A stretch of DNA of 52,910 nt, taken from NCBI GenBank assembly GCA_002779825.1, contig PEVN01000499.1, forward strand, positions 1-52,910, in the 5' to 3' direction. Shown in pieces: positions 1 through 8,853 of the stretch. Within the stretch, counting starts at the first letter, position 1. Every line of letters starts with the position of its first letter. The notes under the pieces were generated by a model. That model worked only from the letters and a program-made list of their open reading frames with translations, ran no database searches and was not told the DNA's origin. A program made the translations under genes and the position numbers. This DNA is from Armatimonadetes bacterium CG06_land_8_20_14_3_00_66_21 (lineage in GTDB: Bacteria > Armatimonadota > Abditibacteriia > CG2-30-66-41).

Positions 1-362
1 TGGAACCGAGTCACCACCGGCTGGCGCAAGCCGGCAACCTCGAGGGTCGCAGGCAGGCCGTTGATCATAGGGTGGCGTTCGTACAAGGCTGTCTGGTACT
101 CCAGGTGGACAATGTCGCAGTCGCTGGCTGACACGGCAGCGACCACAGGGCCCGGGCGTCGCCACGACTCAATGAGCGGACGCACCTCCAGCCTCGGTTC
201 ACCGGTAGCCGAGGCAGCACCGGCTGCGGTGCTCTCGTTGCGCGACGTGACCACGGACACCTCGTGCCCCAAGCGGCAAAGGTGGTGGGAGAGGTGCCAG
301 ACCTGGTCGGCGATCCCGCACCGCATGGTTGGGAAGCTACCGGAAATCATGCAGATTCTCAT
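1..362 (-). CDS. Glycosyltransferase, GT4-like N-terminal part (cut by window edge)
   Basis: About 120 N-terminal residues are present; the rest lies beyond the left edge. The ATG at 362 opens a typical GT-B acceptor-domain start: MRICMISGSFPTMRCGIAD, then a helix (QVWHLSHHLCRLGHEV) and a strand leading to VTSRNES. The early 'CGIAD' resembles the segment after strand 1 in GT4 glycosyltransferases that scan for a nucleotide-sugar-dependent acceptor. It is the last gene in view of a minus-strand run of glycosyltransferases starting at 3659, so a role in building an extracellular polysaccharide is inferred. The donor-binding C-terminal domain is not visible, so the substrate cannot be guessed. 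The 110 bp between it and the preceding gene hold no recognisable gene; a TACAAT at 448-443 could be a -10 but has no matching -35. Confidence 0.75.
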   Translation of the reverse strand, partial: MRICMISGSFPTMRCGIADQVWHLSHHLCRLGHEVSVVTSRNESTAAGAASATGEPRLEVRPLIESWRRPGPVVAAVSASDCDIVHLEYQTALYERHPMINGLPATLEVAGLRQPVVTRF

Positions 363-472
363 AGCGTAGCGCGCAAAGCGGCGGCACTGTGTTTCCCGAT
401 CCGGTCGTCAGTCAGCCATGATCGAGGGACGCCGGTTCCGCGATTGTACCCCTGCTTCGCCGCGGCCGGCCG

Positions 473-1654
473 TCAGCTTTGGCGGAGAACCGCCTCGTAC
501 ACCGCCTTCAGCAGCCCGTAGTGGCGCTCCTCAGTGAACTGGGCGCGGCACTGCGCCAGCCCGGCTCGCCCCATCTCCCGGCGCCGCTCAGGCGACGCCA
601 ACAGGTCCTCGATAGCCGCCGTCAGACCGGTCAACTCGCCCGGCGGCACCAGCAGCCCCGTCTCGCCATGGGACAGCCACTCCGGTATCCCGCCCACGTC
701 AAATGCCACCACCGGTTTGCCGTGTGCCATTGCCTCGACTCCAACCATGCCGAATGGCTCGGGCCAGAGCGAAGGCACCACCACGAGGTCGGCCGCCGCG
801 TAACAGGCTGACAGTGAGGCGCCCTCGCGGAACCCCTCGAGCCGGACGCGGGCCGACACGCCGAGCCGTCGAACGCACTGCCGCACCGCCTCGGCGTCGG
901 GGCCTTCGCCCGCGATAACCAACTGCCACGCCCCTCGGCTCGCCGCGAGGGCCTCGACAAGGAGTTCCCACCCCTTCGGCCGAACCAGCCGCCCCACAAA
1001 CAGGACGGTTCGGGGGCTAGGCGTCAGCGCCGGCACCAAGTCACCTGTCGGCAGGCAGGCAGGGAACAGCGACACCAACTCGAGCCGATTCCGCGGAACG
1101 CCGTTGAGGCACAATTCACTCCGCATGTGCTCACTGCAGACGATCAGCCGGGCGAACTCTCGGGCGTCGCGCAGATTCCTCCCGCACTCTCGGTACCTGG
1201 AGAGCAGCCGGGCGGGGTGCCTGGTGGCGCACTGCTCGCGATACGCGTTGGCCAGGCAACGCGGGCCAAAGGCGAGCGGGCAACACTTCCCGATCCGCCA
1301 GAACGTCTTGCTTTCGCCCGGACACAGGAACGACTGCGAGTGCACCGTCCGGACTGTCGGGACCCTCCGGCACACCGCCCGCAGCAGCTCCGGATCGCCA
1401 CCGCCGTGGACGTGCACGAGGTCGGGGCACTCCTGGGCCAGAGCCTTCAGCACTTTCTCAGCGCGCTCGCGGGGCGACTCCGAGTCCGGGATCAGGTAGG
1501 TCGGCCGCTCACTCCCGAACGACCGCTCATTCTGCACGCTGTAGACGACCGCAGTCCGGTGCCCCTCCGCTTCCAGGTGGCGGCACTCCGACAGCAGCAC
1601 CTGCTCTGCCCCCCCGACGGGCGCGTAGTGCTCGTTGAGGAAGAGCACCTTCAC
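473..1654 (-). CDS. Glycosyltransferase family 4 (GT-B) with cysteine-rich segment
   Basis: A 393-residue GT4 glycosyltransferase, expected to move a sugar from a nucleotide donor to a lipid-linked oligosaccharide on the cytoplasmic side of the membrane. The GTG at 1654 is chosen because the N-terminal strand begins there (VKVLFLNEHYAPVGGAEQ) and the previous gene stops 4 bp upstream. Residues about 14-18 (GGAEQ) are the usual glycine-rich acceptor loop; the C-terminal donor site carries the E-x7-E signature (EPFGMVGVE) near residue 299, followed by AMAHGKPVVAFDVGGIPE. Near residues 95-135 are several spaced cysteines (CPG, CC, C, C), a pattern seen in one GT4 subgroup and possibly metal-binding. 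It is probably co-transcribed with the genes on both sides. Sugar specificity is unknown. Confidence 0.88.
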   Translation of the reverse strand: MKVLFLNEHYAPVGGAEQVLLSECRHLEAEGHRTAVVYSVQNERSFGSERPTYLIPDSESPRERAEKVLKALAQECPDLVHVHGGGDPELLRAVCRRVPTVRTVHSQSFLCPGESKTFWRIGKCCPLAFGPRCLANAYREQCATRHPARLLSRYRECGRNLRDAREFARLIVCSEHMRSELCLNGVPRNRLELVSLFPACLPTGDLVPALTPSPRTVLFVGRLVRPKGWELLVEALAASRGAWQLVIAGEGPDAEAVRQCVRRLGVSARVRLEGFREGASLSACYAAADLVVVPSLWPEPFGMVGVEAMAHGKPVVAFDVGGIPEWLSHGETGLLVPPGELTGLTAAIEDLLASPERRREMGRAGLAQCRAQFTEERHYGLLKAVYEAVLRQS

Positions 1655-1658
1655 GGCG

Positions 1659-2747
1659 TCAACCCAACTCCCGGTACGCGGCCAGACAGCGCTCGGCCGT
1701 TCGGTCCCAGGTGAACTGCTCAAGGACGCGAAGTCGTGCTCGCCGGCCCAAGCGCGCTGCCAAATCGGGCGCCTCCAAGAGGCGCAGTACCGCTTCACAC
1801 AACGCCGGTTCGTCGTTCTCGGGGACGACAAGGCCGGTGACCTCATGCTGCACCACTTCGGGCATTCCACCGACGGCTGTGCACACGACCGGTGTGCCGC
1901 AAGCCATGGCCTCGATCAGAGCCAGCCCGAGCAGTTCCGGCACTGCGTGATGCCGGCCGCTGCAATCTGTGTGGACGGACGGAAGCACAACGACGCTCGC
2001 GGTCTGGTACAGCCGCAGGATCGCCCGGTCGTCGGCCTCCAACAGGAACGTCACCGCCTTGCCCCGAGCCAGCCGTTGCAGCAGTGCAAAGTAGGCTGGG
2101 TCGTGTGGGCGGCCGGCAACGGTTAGTGGGACATCCGCCGGCAGGCAGCGGATCAGCCGGTCCACCCCCTTGTGCGGCAGGAGGCGACCGACGAACGCGA
2201 CCCGCCGTTCTTGGGAACCGCTCCCGGGTTGGTACAGACTGGTGTCTACCCCTCCGTAGACCACCGAGGCGCGCCGGAAATGGTCGCGGCTGTAGTCGGC
2301 AGCGAACTGCGAGAGCGCAAGATGGCCGTTGGAGAACCGCCCAGTGCCCGGCAGCCCCACCCGGCCGGCATAGGTCGACAAGCAGGTCCCCCCACCGCCC
2401 ACGTCTGTGCAGTAGACCGACCGGCCGGCAAGCCGCCCACACAGGATGCTGAAGTCGACCAGGAGCTTGTGGTAGCCGATGCAATGCAGGAGGTCGCACC
2501 GCAGGGCGTCGCGCAGAAACTCAGGCGACCAGGGGTTCGTTTCGTCGCCACGAATCCCGCCGCGGCCGAAGTGAGTCTCTACAGTCAGTTGCCCGACCCG
2601 GAGCCGTTGCCGCCGAGACCCCGCGACGATCAGTCGCGTGTCGAGGCGTTTTGACAAGGCGCGGGCCAACTCGAACGCGTACCGTTCGCCGCCGCCCACC
2701 ACAAGGCCGGAACGGAATACTCCTGGGGTGAGAATCGCGAGTGTCAT
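1659..2747 (-). CDS. Glycosyltransferase family 4 (GT-B)
   Basis: A 362-residue GT4 enzyme, full length for the family. It opens MTLAILTPGVFRSGLVVGGG with the GGGERYAFELARAL acceptor-domain helix at about residues 18-31. The linker to the second domain reads VAFVGRLLPHKGVDRLI, the usual donor-domain start (R...K pair that contacts the nucleotide diphosphate). The E-x7-E motif ELLGLALIE lies near residue 271, followed by AMACGTPVVCTAVGGMPE. The segment TDCSGRHHAVPELLG before that motif is a little unusual for the family. It sits 30 bp downstream of a GT2 gene and 4 bp upstream of another GT4 gene, so the three are almost certainly one operon for oligosaccharide assembly. Donor and acceptor are not deducible. 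Confidence 0.9.
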   Translation of the reverse strand: MTLAILTPGVFRSGLVVGGGERYAFELARALSKRLDTRLIVAGSRRQRLRVGQLTVETHFGRGGIRGDETNPWSPEFLRDALRCDLLHCIGYHKLLVDFSILCGRLAGRSVYCTDVGGGGTCLSTYAGRVGLPGTGRFSNGHLALSQFAADYSRDHFRRASVVYGGVDTSLYQPGSGSQERRVAFVGRLLPHKGVDRLIRCLPADVPLTVAGRPHDPAYFALLQRLARGKAVTFLLEADDRAILRLYQTASVVVLPSVHTDCSGRHHAVPELLGLALIEAMACGTPVVCTAVGGMPEVVQHEVTGLVVPENDEPALCEAVLRLLEAPDLAARLGRRARLRVLEQFTWDRTAERCLAAYRELG

Positions 2748-2777
2748 GGGCTCGATGGGTCGGTCAGGCCGGCGTCG

Positions 2778-3659
2778 TCAGTCGCCGTCCGGGAACCTGC
2801 TCTCAGTGACGTCTTCAGGCCGTTCCAGCCGGTAGTCGGCGGGGGAGGGATGCCTGCGGCCGTGGTACTTCCCCCCCATCACGGCCGCGCGCGAGCAGGA
2901 GTACCCTCGCAGGAGGGCGGCCGCCGCTTCCTTCAGGGGGGTGACCAACCACTCGCCCAGTACCTCGCGTGGGCCGTAGCGGGGCATCTCCAGGAAAGCG
3001 GCCAAGCCGGCGTATTCGCGTCGACTGCGCCGGTACTGCTGAGGCAGCGTTTCGTGGTGCTCATGGATCACCGAGCACTGTTCGTCCCAGATGAGTGCAT
3101 AGCCTCGCTTCATCCAGAACCAACCCCATTCGCAGTCTTCGCACCCGGTTAGCTTCTCATCGAATCGGTGCTCACGCCAGAGCTCCGCCTTGACGGCCCC
3201 CGCCGCATTGTTCAGCCCCCACAGCGGCGCCTCTTTGTAGTTAGCGGCCTCGATCCGGACCACGCGGGTCCGCCGTGAAGCCGGGCTGTCACCGGGCAGG
3301 AACCCGCCTCCGGTGCTCGCGGCGACATCCGGCGCGCGGAGATGGGAGAGCAGGCGCTCCAGCCAGCCCTCGCACCACGGAATCGCGTGCCCGCTGAGTG
3401 ACACCAGGTAGGTGCCACGCGCCCGTTCGTAGCCATAGTTGAGCGCACGGCCGAAGGTGAACGACCCCGGGTCCAGGCGGAGAATCGTCGCTCCGAACTG
3501 CTCAGCAATGGCCACAGTGCCATCCTTGGAGCCGGAGTCCACCAAGAGCACCTCGAAGTCCTGGTACGTCTGGCCCTGAAGGGCGCGCAGCACGTCCCCG
3601 AGCTTTGCTTCCTCGTTCAGAGTGCGGATGACGATGGAGGTTTGGGGAGCCGCTGCCAT
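2778..3659 (-). CDS. Glycosyltransferase family 2 (GT-A), rhamnosyltransferase-like
   Basis: A 293-residue GT2 enzyme. The ATG at 3659 is preferred to upstream extensions because MAAAPQTSIVIRTLNEEAKL is the normal GT-A start; upstream sequence is low-complexity. Nucleotide-binding strand and helix: SIVIRTLNE, then VLLVDSGSKDGT near residue 45. The position normally occupied by the metal-binding DxD reads LSGHAIPW, so the first aspartate is replaced by histidine-containing GHA. A subgroup of GT2 proteins has 'SAHxxP' here, so this need not mean loss of activity. The later acidic motif GCEDCEWGWFWMKRGY supplies the catalytic base region (ED) typical of inverting GT2. It is first in a minus-strand operon of four glycosyltransferases and diverges from a GT4 gene on the plus strand across a 376-bp spacer. 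Confidence 0.85.
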   Translation of the reverse strand: MAAAPQTSIVIRTLNEEAKLGDVLRALQGQTYQDFEVLLVDSGSKDGTVAIAEQFGATILRLDPGSFTFGRALNYGYERARGTYLVSLSGHAIPWCEGWLERLLSHLRAPDVAASTGGGFLPGDSPASRRTRVVRIEAANYKEAPLWGLNNAAGAVKAELWREHRFDEKLTGCEDCEWGWFWMKRGYALIWDEQCSVIHEHHETLPQQYRRSRREYAGLAAFLEMPRYGPREVLGEWLVTPLKEAAAALLRGYSCSRAAVMGGKYHGRRHPSPADYRLERPEDVTESRFPDGD

Positions 3660-4035
3660 GGAGTCAATCGGGGGCCTTCCGGGGCGACCTGCCCGACCAG
3701 TGTCGGGCGCGCGGCGCCAGCAATACGAGCCGCCGCCAGCCGTGAACCCGCAGCGCCAGCCCAGGGAGGGACTCAAGCTCGGGCTGGTGCCGAACGGCTA
3801 CCGGCTTGGGTATTATGCTCGCCGACCGCTCTCCGTGTCAACCAGAACGTGCCGTTGACTGGGCCAAAGAAAGGCAGTACCCTCCCCCTCCTAAGTCGGC
3901 GAATCAAGGTGACGCAGTTGCCTGTTTCCGCCCTTCCGTTGGGCACTACACCAAATGAGAATGCCCCGGTCGGTGCACTGCCGCTCTCTGCAATCTGCAA
4001 TCACAAATCTGCATTCCCTTTAGGAGCCCACTACC
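3660..4035. promoter_or_regulatory. Divergent intergenic region with phased heptamer repeats
   Basis: This 376-bp spacer separates two divergent glycosyltransferase genes and holds no gene I can support. It is less GC-rich than its surroundings. A TATTAT at 3811-3816 could serve as a -10 for the plus strand, but the -35 is poor. At 3987-4014 there are three copies of the heptamer TCTGCAA/T: two back to back, then a third in phase after a 7-base variant, an arrangement that could be an operator or simply a remnant repeat. A Shine-Dalgarno-like AGGAG lies at 4022-4026, just ahead of the plus-strand gene. Confidence 0.4.
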
Positions 4036-5214
4036 ATCAAAGTTGCTTTCGATATCAGCGCCGCGCTTGGATGGTCCGGCGGCGGCGTCTTCCACTACAC
4101 CGTGCATCTCGTCAAGGCACTGGCGGCGCTGACGGCTGATCTCGAGCTGCGCCAATGGTTCGCCGCCCTGCGAACAGGCCAGTGCGCGAGGGTGATGGCG
4201 CCAGGCTTGAGGGACGCGCGCGCACTGGCGCCACTGGCTCCAGCGCGGTTCCCAAACGCAGTGTTCTGCACCACGCCCGCTGCGCGCTTTTGGAGCCGCT
4301 GGCCCCGAGAATGGCCGGTCCCCGAGCTACTGCCCGCGTCGTACGACGTCTTCCATGCTCCGTTCCTGCCGCTGCCGTTCTCGCGGCGCGTGCCGCTCGT
4401 GCTCACAGTGCACGACGTCATCCCGCTGCTTCACCCGGAATGGGTCACCCGGAGACAGTGGACCCAGCTCCAAGCCGTACTGGCCGGCGCTCGGCGGGCC
4501 GCGCACGTAATCGCCGACTCGGCGGCAACGCGGGACGACTTGCTCAACCTGGTTCCAGAGGTCGCGGATCGCGTCACCGTTGTTCCCTTGGGCGTCGCAG
4601 CCGCTTTCTTGGCGGAACAGACCCCCGAACGGGTGCAGCAGGCCCGGCTGCGCTATGGGCTGAAGCGCCCCTACGTCGTGTCGGTTTGCACCCTGGAGCC
4701 ACGGAAAAACCTTCCCCGGCTCCTCGACGCATACCAAGTGCTGTGCTCCCGGCCGCGTTGGGAGCACGAGCTGGTGTTGATCGGGTCGCCAGGCTGGCGC
4801 CTTGGCCCGCTGCGGCAGAAGCTGGCAGAAGTCGAGAGTGACGGCCGGGTGCACACCCTCGGCCACGTTCCGGACGACGATCTCCCGGCCCTGATTGCCG
4901 GAGCGGAGGTCATGGCGTTCCCTTCCCTCTGCGAGGGGTTCGGCCTTCCCGTGCTTGAGGCAATGGCTTGCGGAACACCGGTGGTGTGCGCCAACACCGC
5001 GTCGCTTCCGGAGATCGCCTCGGGCGCCGCGGTGCTCGTGGACCCGCTCTCAACGGAGTGTCTCGCAGAGGCGATCGCCGACTTGGTCCAAGACGAATCG
5101 CTCCGGCGTAGACTGGCCGAAGCCGGCAGAGAGCGCGCGCGGCGGTTCACCTGGGAGCGCACCGCGCGCCAGACCCTTGCCGTCTACCGAGCCGCCGCAG
5201 GGGCCCGCCACTGA
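4036..5214 (+). CDS. Glycosyltransferase family 4, apparent ATC start
   Basis: A GT4 glycosyltransferase of about 392 residues. Homology-like sequence starts IKVAFDISAALGWSGGGVF and includes the GGGVFHYTVHLVKAL acceptor loop and helix. No ATG, GTG or TTG exists in this frame between the stop codon at 4021-4023 and GTG 4102, and starting at 4102 would delete strand 1 and the glycine loop. AGGAG at 4022-4026 sits 9 bases before ATC 4036, so a rare ATC start (or a base error of ATG) is my reading. Donor-domain motifs are EPRKNLPRLLDAY and the E-x7-E signature EGFGLPVLE near residue 299, followed by AMACGTPVVCANTASLPE. It is the only plus-strand glycosyltransferase of the locus and converges on a GT2 gene 29 bp away. 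Function: sugar transfer in polysaccharide assembly; specificity unknown. Confidence 0.85.
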   Translation: MKVAFDISAALGWSGGGVFHYTVHLVKALAALTADLELRQWFAALRTGQCARVMAPGLRDARALAPLAPARFPNAVFCTTPAARFWSRWPREWPVPELLPASYDVFHAPFLPLPFSRRVPLVLTVHDVIPLLHPEWVTRRQWTQLQAVLAGARRAAHVIADSAATRDDLLNLVPEVADRVTVVPLGVAAAFLAEQTPERVQQARLRYGLKRPYVVSVCTLEPRKNLPRLLDAYQVLCSRPRWEHELVLIGSPGWRLGPLRQKLAEVESDGRVHTLGHVPDDDLPALIAGAEVMAFPSLCEGFGLPVLEAMACGTPVVCANTASLPEIASGAAVLVDPLSTECLAEAIADLVQDESLRRRLAEAGRERARRFTWERTARQTLAVYRAAAGARH

Positions 5215-5243
5215 GGGGGCGTCGGCCGCAGGGCGCGACTGGG

Positions 5244-6098
5244 TCAGCCCCGAGTGGTCGAGTACCACGTGCCTCGGTGAAGGCCAAGGCTGCGGCAGAA
5301 CCGGTACGCCGGGACCCACCCAAACCAGTGCCACGCCGCGCCTGAACGAAACAGATGCACCCAGTCCTCGCGGGTGCGAGCCTGCCAATCTCTCAGGAAG
5401 CTGGCCAAGCTGGTCCGGGCGCCGGGAACTGAGAGCCGGAGACCGGCTGCCTCCTGGTAGAAGCGCCGGTAGATGCCGACGAGCGAGGAAAAGTGCGAGT
5501 GATAGACGGGGGCCGACGGCACGTACTCGATGACGTGGCCGTCCCCCTGGATCCGCCGGGCCCAGTCGAAATCCTCGCTGCAGGGGAGATCAGTTCGGAA
5601 CGGGTGCCGCCGCCAGAGCGCACGCCGAATGGCGCCGTTGGACGCCGCAAACCGAGGGTCGCTATCCTGCCGGCGAGGCGCGGTTCCGTAGGCAGTGGCC
5701 AGGTCCCGCGCAGTGATTGGGTCACAGCCGGGGTACGGAAGCTGCCTGCCATACGTACCGCCGACCGCCGGGTCGTCGAAGGGAGCGAGAAGCTCCCGCA
5801 ACCATTGGTCGCTGGCAGGCGTCGCGTCGGAGCTCAGCAGCACCACGAGATCACCGCGGCTCGCCTTGCAGCCCAGGTTGAGGGCGTGCCCGAAGGTGAA
5901 GTCCTCGGGACGCAGGCTGACGATCCGGGCGCCGTGCCGTTCCCCGAGGGCCACGGTGCCGTCAGTGGACTGGCTGTCGACCAGCACCAGTTCGTAGGAG
6001 GAATGCTGTTGGGCGCGCACCGCGCGAAGAGCCCTGCCAACGTTTGTCAGGCTGTTCGAGGTGCGGATGACGATGGACGCTTGAGGTATGCCGGACAT
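5244..6098 (-). CDS. Glycosyltransferase family 2 (GT-A), rhamnosyltransferase-like
   Basis: A 284-residue GT2 enzyme starting MSGIPQASIVIRTSNSL. It shows the nucleotide-binding strand (SIVIRTSNS), LVLVDSQSTDGT near residue 42, and a metal-binding segment LLSSDATPAS that keeps the aspartate missing from the GT2 gene at 2778-3659. SEDFDWARRIQGDGHVIEY is the catalytic-base motif (ED), and VYHSHFSSLVGIYRRFYQEA is the C-terminal segment common in rhamnosyltransferases. It is the last gene of the minus-strand run that begins with the Gfo/Idh gene at 9897, and follows the flippase gene by 54 bp. It therefore probably adds a sugar to the repeat unit that the flippase then moves across the membrane. 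The exact sugar is not deducible. Confidence 0.88.
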   Translation of the reverse strand: MSGIPQASIVIRTSNSLTNVGRALRAVRAQQHSSYELVLVDSQSTDGTVALGERHGARIVSLRPEDFTFGHALNLGCKASRGDLVVLLSSDATPASDQWLRELLAPFDDPAVGGTYGRQLPYPGCDPITARDLATAYGTAPRRQDSDPRFAASNGAIRRALWRRHPFRTDLPCSEDFDWARRIQGDGHVIEYVPSAPVYHSHFSSLVGIYRRFYQEAAGLRLSVPGARTSLASFLRDWQARTREDWVHLFRSGAAWHWFGWVPAYRFCRSLGLHRGTWYSTTRG

Positions 6099-6152
6099 CA
6101 GTTCCAGTACCTGTGGGTAGGAAGTCTCGGCGCCACTTGGCTCGGCGCGCCC

Positions 6153-7667
6153 TCAGCCGCCTCGGGTCTGCCGGAAGAGGGCGACGTCCTCCGCGCGTTC
6201 TGAGGGACGGCTAACAGCCGCAATCAGCGCCAGGTACGCGACGCAATAGAAGACGAACTCCACCAGGAGGCCTCCCCAGGTTCCGGCGAAGGCGACGTGC
6301 GGTACCAGCAACAGGCCGGCGGCGCACACTGTGGCGCACAGCAAGGGCTTCAGCAGGGCGTCCCGGACGAGAGCCCGCAGCGGCACCCCGAGCCGCCGAC
6401 AGCCCACCGGCACCAGCACAAAAAGGTTCGACAGAACGATTGGGACCGCCGTGCCCAATGCCACGCCCGGGACGCCCAACGGCCGGACGAGCAGCAGACT
6501 CAGCGCCAGGTTCGCGGTTGCATCAAACGCCCCAACGAACGTCGGCAGCCGAGGCTCCCCGACGGCCTGGAGAGTGACGGCCACGACATTTTGCGCCACA
6601 GCCGCGGTTCCGGCAACCAACAGCAAGCGGACCACCGTCGCGGCCTCGGAGTACTGGATCGAGCCCATCCAGCACGCGATCAAGGCCTCCGCTCGCACCA
6701 AGCAGAAACCAGCCAGAGGCGCGAATACCACCATCGCATAGCGGGTCCCGCGAATAACGAGGTCCCGCAGCCGCCCTTGGTCGGCGCTGGCCGACAGGTG
6801 GGAGGCCGCCGGGAAGGCAGCAGCCGGAATCTTGGTGGCGACCTCCCGGATCAGGTCTGCGAGACGCAGCCCGATCTGGTACACCGTGACCGTTGCCTTG
6901 GGCAGGAAGAGCCCGATCACCAGCGCATCCGTCCGGTAGCTGACCTGGATCGCCACGCGGTTGGCAAAGATCCAGGAGCTGAAGCCCAGCACCTCCTGCA
7001 ATGACTCGCTGGTGCAGTCTGCTCTGGTGAGCCGCAGCTCGGGCACCAAGCGCCGCACGGCGAGGTAGGTCACAGCGTCGGCCAGTGTCCCAACGCCCAG
7101 CGTGACATAGGCCACGGCAAGGATGCCCTGGCCCAGCAGCAGTACGATCACAGTGCCCAGAGCCGTGACGACGGCCGTCCCCACGGCAATGTAGGTGCCG
7201 AGGTCCAGCCGCTGAAGTCCGCTGAGTATCCCCCCGAACACGCGGCACGGGAGACTGACCGCCATGCGCAAGCCGGCCAGCATTACGAGCGCCGAGGCAA
7301 GCTCCGCGTGCTCGGGAGCAACATGGAACCAGTCGGGGAAGCCGGGGCTCAGAGCGACAGCAAACGCCAGCGCCACAACGCCCGCGGGCAGGTAGAGCGC
7401 CAGGCAAGCGCTGCAGACGCGGCTCAACCCCTCGGCATCCTCCCGTGCCCGGCATTCAGCCACAAACCGGGCGACGGACTGCCCAATCCCGAAGTCCAGC
7501 AGCTCGAAGTAGCCGACAGCGGCCCAAGTGAGCAGCCAGATCCCATACACCTCCGCCCCGACATGGCGCACGACAAAGGGGAACAGGAAGAACCCGATGA
7601 TCAGCGTGACATAGCCGAGGTAGCTGCACAGGACGTTCCTGATGAGTTGTTGCGATAGTCGCGCCAC
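6153..7667 (-). CDS. Polysaccharide/lipid-linked oligosaccharide flippase (Wzx-like, MATE/MOP superfamily)
   Basis: A 504-residue multi-spanning membrane protein, the usual size for Wzx/RfbX-type flippases. It opens at GTG 7667 with VARLSQQLIRNVLCSYLGYVTLIIGF; the first helix VLCSYLGYVTLIIGFFLFPFVV and the following FVVRHVGAEVYGIWLLTWA are characteristic (family members commonly read 'LG.E.YGlw'). About 12-14 hydrophobic segments are spread along the chain. The inferred role is to flip undecaprenyl-linked oligosaccharide from the cytoplasmic to the outer face, in partnership with a polymerase not seen in this window. It lies 12 bp downstream of the SDR gene and 54 bp upstream of a GT2 gene, consistent with one operon. 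The family assignment is firm; the lipid-linked substrate is inferred from context. Confidence 0.9.
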   Translation of the reverse strand: MARLSQQLIRNVLCSYLGYVTLIIGFFLFPFVVRHVGAEVYGIWLLTWAAVGYFELLDFGIGQSVARFVAECRAREDAEGLSRVCSACLALYLPAGVVALAFAVALSPGFPDWFHVAPEHAELASALVMLAGLRMAVSLPCRVFGGILSGLQRLDLGTYIAVGTAVVTALGTVIVLLLGQGILAVAYVTLGVGTLADAVTYLAVRRLVPELRLTRADCTSESLQEVLGFSSWIFANRVAIQVSYRTDALVIGLFLPKATVTVYQIGLRLADLIREVATKIPAAAFPAASHLSASADQGRLRDLVIRGTRYAMVVFAPLAGFCLVRAEALIACWMGSIQYSEAATVVRLLLVAGTAAVAQNVVAVTLQAVGEPRLPTFVGAFDATANLALSLLLVRPLGVPGVALGTAVPIVLSNLFVLVPVGCRRLGVPLRALVRDALLKPLLCATVCAAGLLLVPHVAFAGTWGGLLVEFVFYCVAYLALIAAVSRPSERAEDVALFRQTRGG

Positions 7668-7679
7668 AGTGTTTGGAGC

Positions 7680-8849
7680 CTACTCCTGAGGCACGATTCG
7701 GGCGAACTGAAGCCATGCCAGGGTGCGCTCCACAGCCTCCGACCAACGAACTATCGGCTGGTAACCAAGCAGCCGCCGTGCCTTGTCCACGCTGTAGCGA
7801 GTGCCATTGGCGTACACATGCAGTCGCATCGCCGCGTCCGGGCTGGCGTACCGGCCACCGACTCGCGGGGCAGCTTTCGCCTCGGTCTCGTCGGGGGCGG
7901 GGGGCGCGTCAGTTCCTTTGCGCAGCGCGGGTCTGGCCGCGAGCCAGAGCTTGCGCAGCCACAGCACCTTCCACAGCTCCTCCCGCGCAGAGTCCACAGC
8001 CAACACCGCGGCAATCGCCGCGGCAAGCGACTGGCCTTCGCGGGGCTTGACTCGCCGGGCTGCGGCTGCCGTGCGCTGCGGAAGGGTCCCTAACTCGACG
8101 CCGAGCGCCCGGGCAAACGGCGTCAGGTACTCCTCCCACGACAGAGGCTGACCGTCGGTCACGAAGAACGCCTCCCCGCTGGCTTCGGGACGCTCGCAGG
8201 CGAGACAGAAGGCGAGCACAAGGTTGTCGACGTACGTGCTGTTGCAGACGCCCGTGCCGCCCTCGACCACAGGCAGCGTCCGTGCCGACAGCTCAGACGC
8301 AACGTCAGTGGTCCAGGTGTTGAACCCGGGACCGAACACAATGGCCGGCCGCACGATGCAGACCTTGGCGTGCTCTCGCGTGATCAGTGTGCGGAGCCGC
8401 CGCTCAAGGGCGACTTTGGTCCGGATGTAGGAGTGGGGGAAGCGGCTCAGGGGGTGGTCTTCCGCGATCTCGGGCGCGGAGGGGAAGGCGTGCACTGCGT
8501 CGGTGCTCACATGCACGAACCGCTGGCATCCTACCCGTTCAGCGGCGCGCACCAAGCTGACCGTCCCTTCGACGTTCACCCACTGGCTCTCCTGCGGCGA
8601 GCCGTGCCAGGCATACCCGCAGTGCACCACCTGCGTGCAGCCCGCCAGCGCCTCCTCGTGACCCGAGGTGTCCCCGAGCCCGCACCGCACCAACTCGACA
8701 GGGAACCGCGATAGGCCGGCGCAGCGATTGAAATCGCGGACGAGGCACCGGACTTGAGCGCCCTTGTCCAGGACAAGGTGCTCAACCAGTCGGCCGCCGA
8801 TGAACCCCGTTGCTCCGGTGACAGCGACCCGCGCCTTCGTCCAGTCCAT
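7680..8849 (-). CDS. NAD-dependent epimerase/dehydratase (extended SDR)
   Basis: A 389-residue extended short-chain dehydrogenase/reductase of the nucleotide-sugar epimerase/dehydratase type. The Rossmann motif VAVTGATGFIGGRLVEHL is at residues 8-25 (GxxGxxG). VRCGLGDTSGHEEALAGCTQVVHCGY is the usual strand 3-4 region. The catalytic serine region reads HVSTDAVH, and the YxxxK pair is in SYIRTK. A long C-terminal substrate domain contains a lysine/proline-rich insert (DAPPAPDETEAKAAPRVGG) before YSVDKARRLLGYQP, the conserved closing motif of the family. It starts at ATG 8849, 4 bp after the Gfo/Idh stop, and is followed 12 bp later by the flippase. It probably makes or modifies an activated sugar, or acts on a related alcohol/ketone; the specific reaction cannot be read. 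Confidence 0.88.
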   Translation of the reverse strand: MDWTKARVAVTGATGFIGGRLVEHLVLDKGAQVRCLVRDFNRCAGLSRFPVELVRCGLGDTSGHEEALAGCTQVVHCGYAWHGSPQESQWVNVEGTVSLVRAAERVGCQRFVHVSTDAVHAFPSAPEIAEDHPLSRFPHSYIRTKVALERRLRTLITREHAKVCIVRPAIVFGPGFNTWTTDVASELSARTLPVVEGGTGVCNSTYVDNLVLAFCLACERPEASGEAFFVTDGQPLSWEEYLTPFARALGVELGTLPQRTAAAARRVKPREGQSLAAAIAAVLAVDSAREELWKVLWLRKLWLAARPALRKGTDAPPAPDETEAKAAPRVGGRYASPDAAMRLHVYANGTRYSVDKARRLLGYQPIVRWSEAVERTLAWLQFARIVPQE

Positions 8850-8853
8850 GAGC

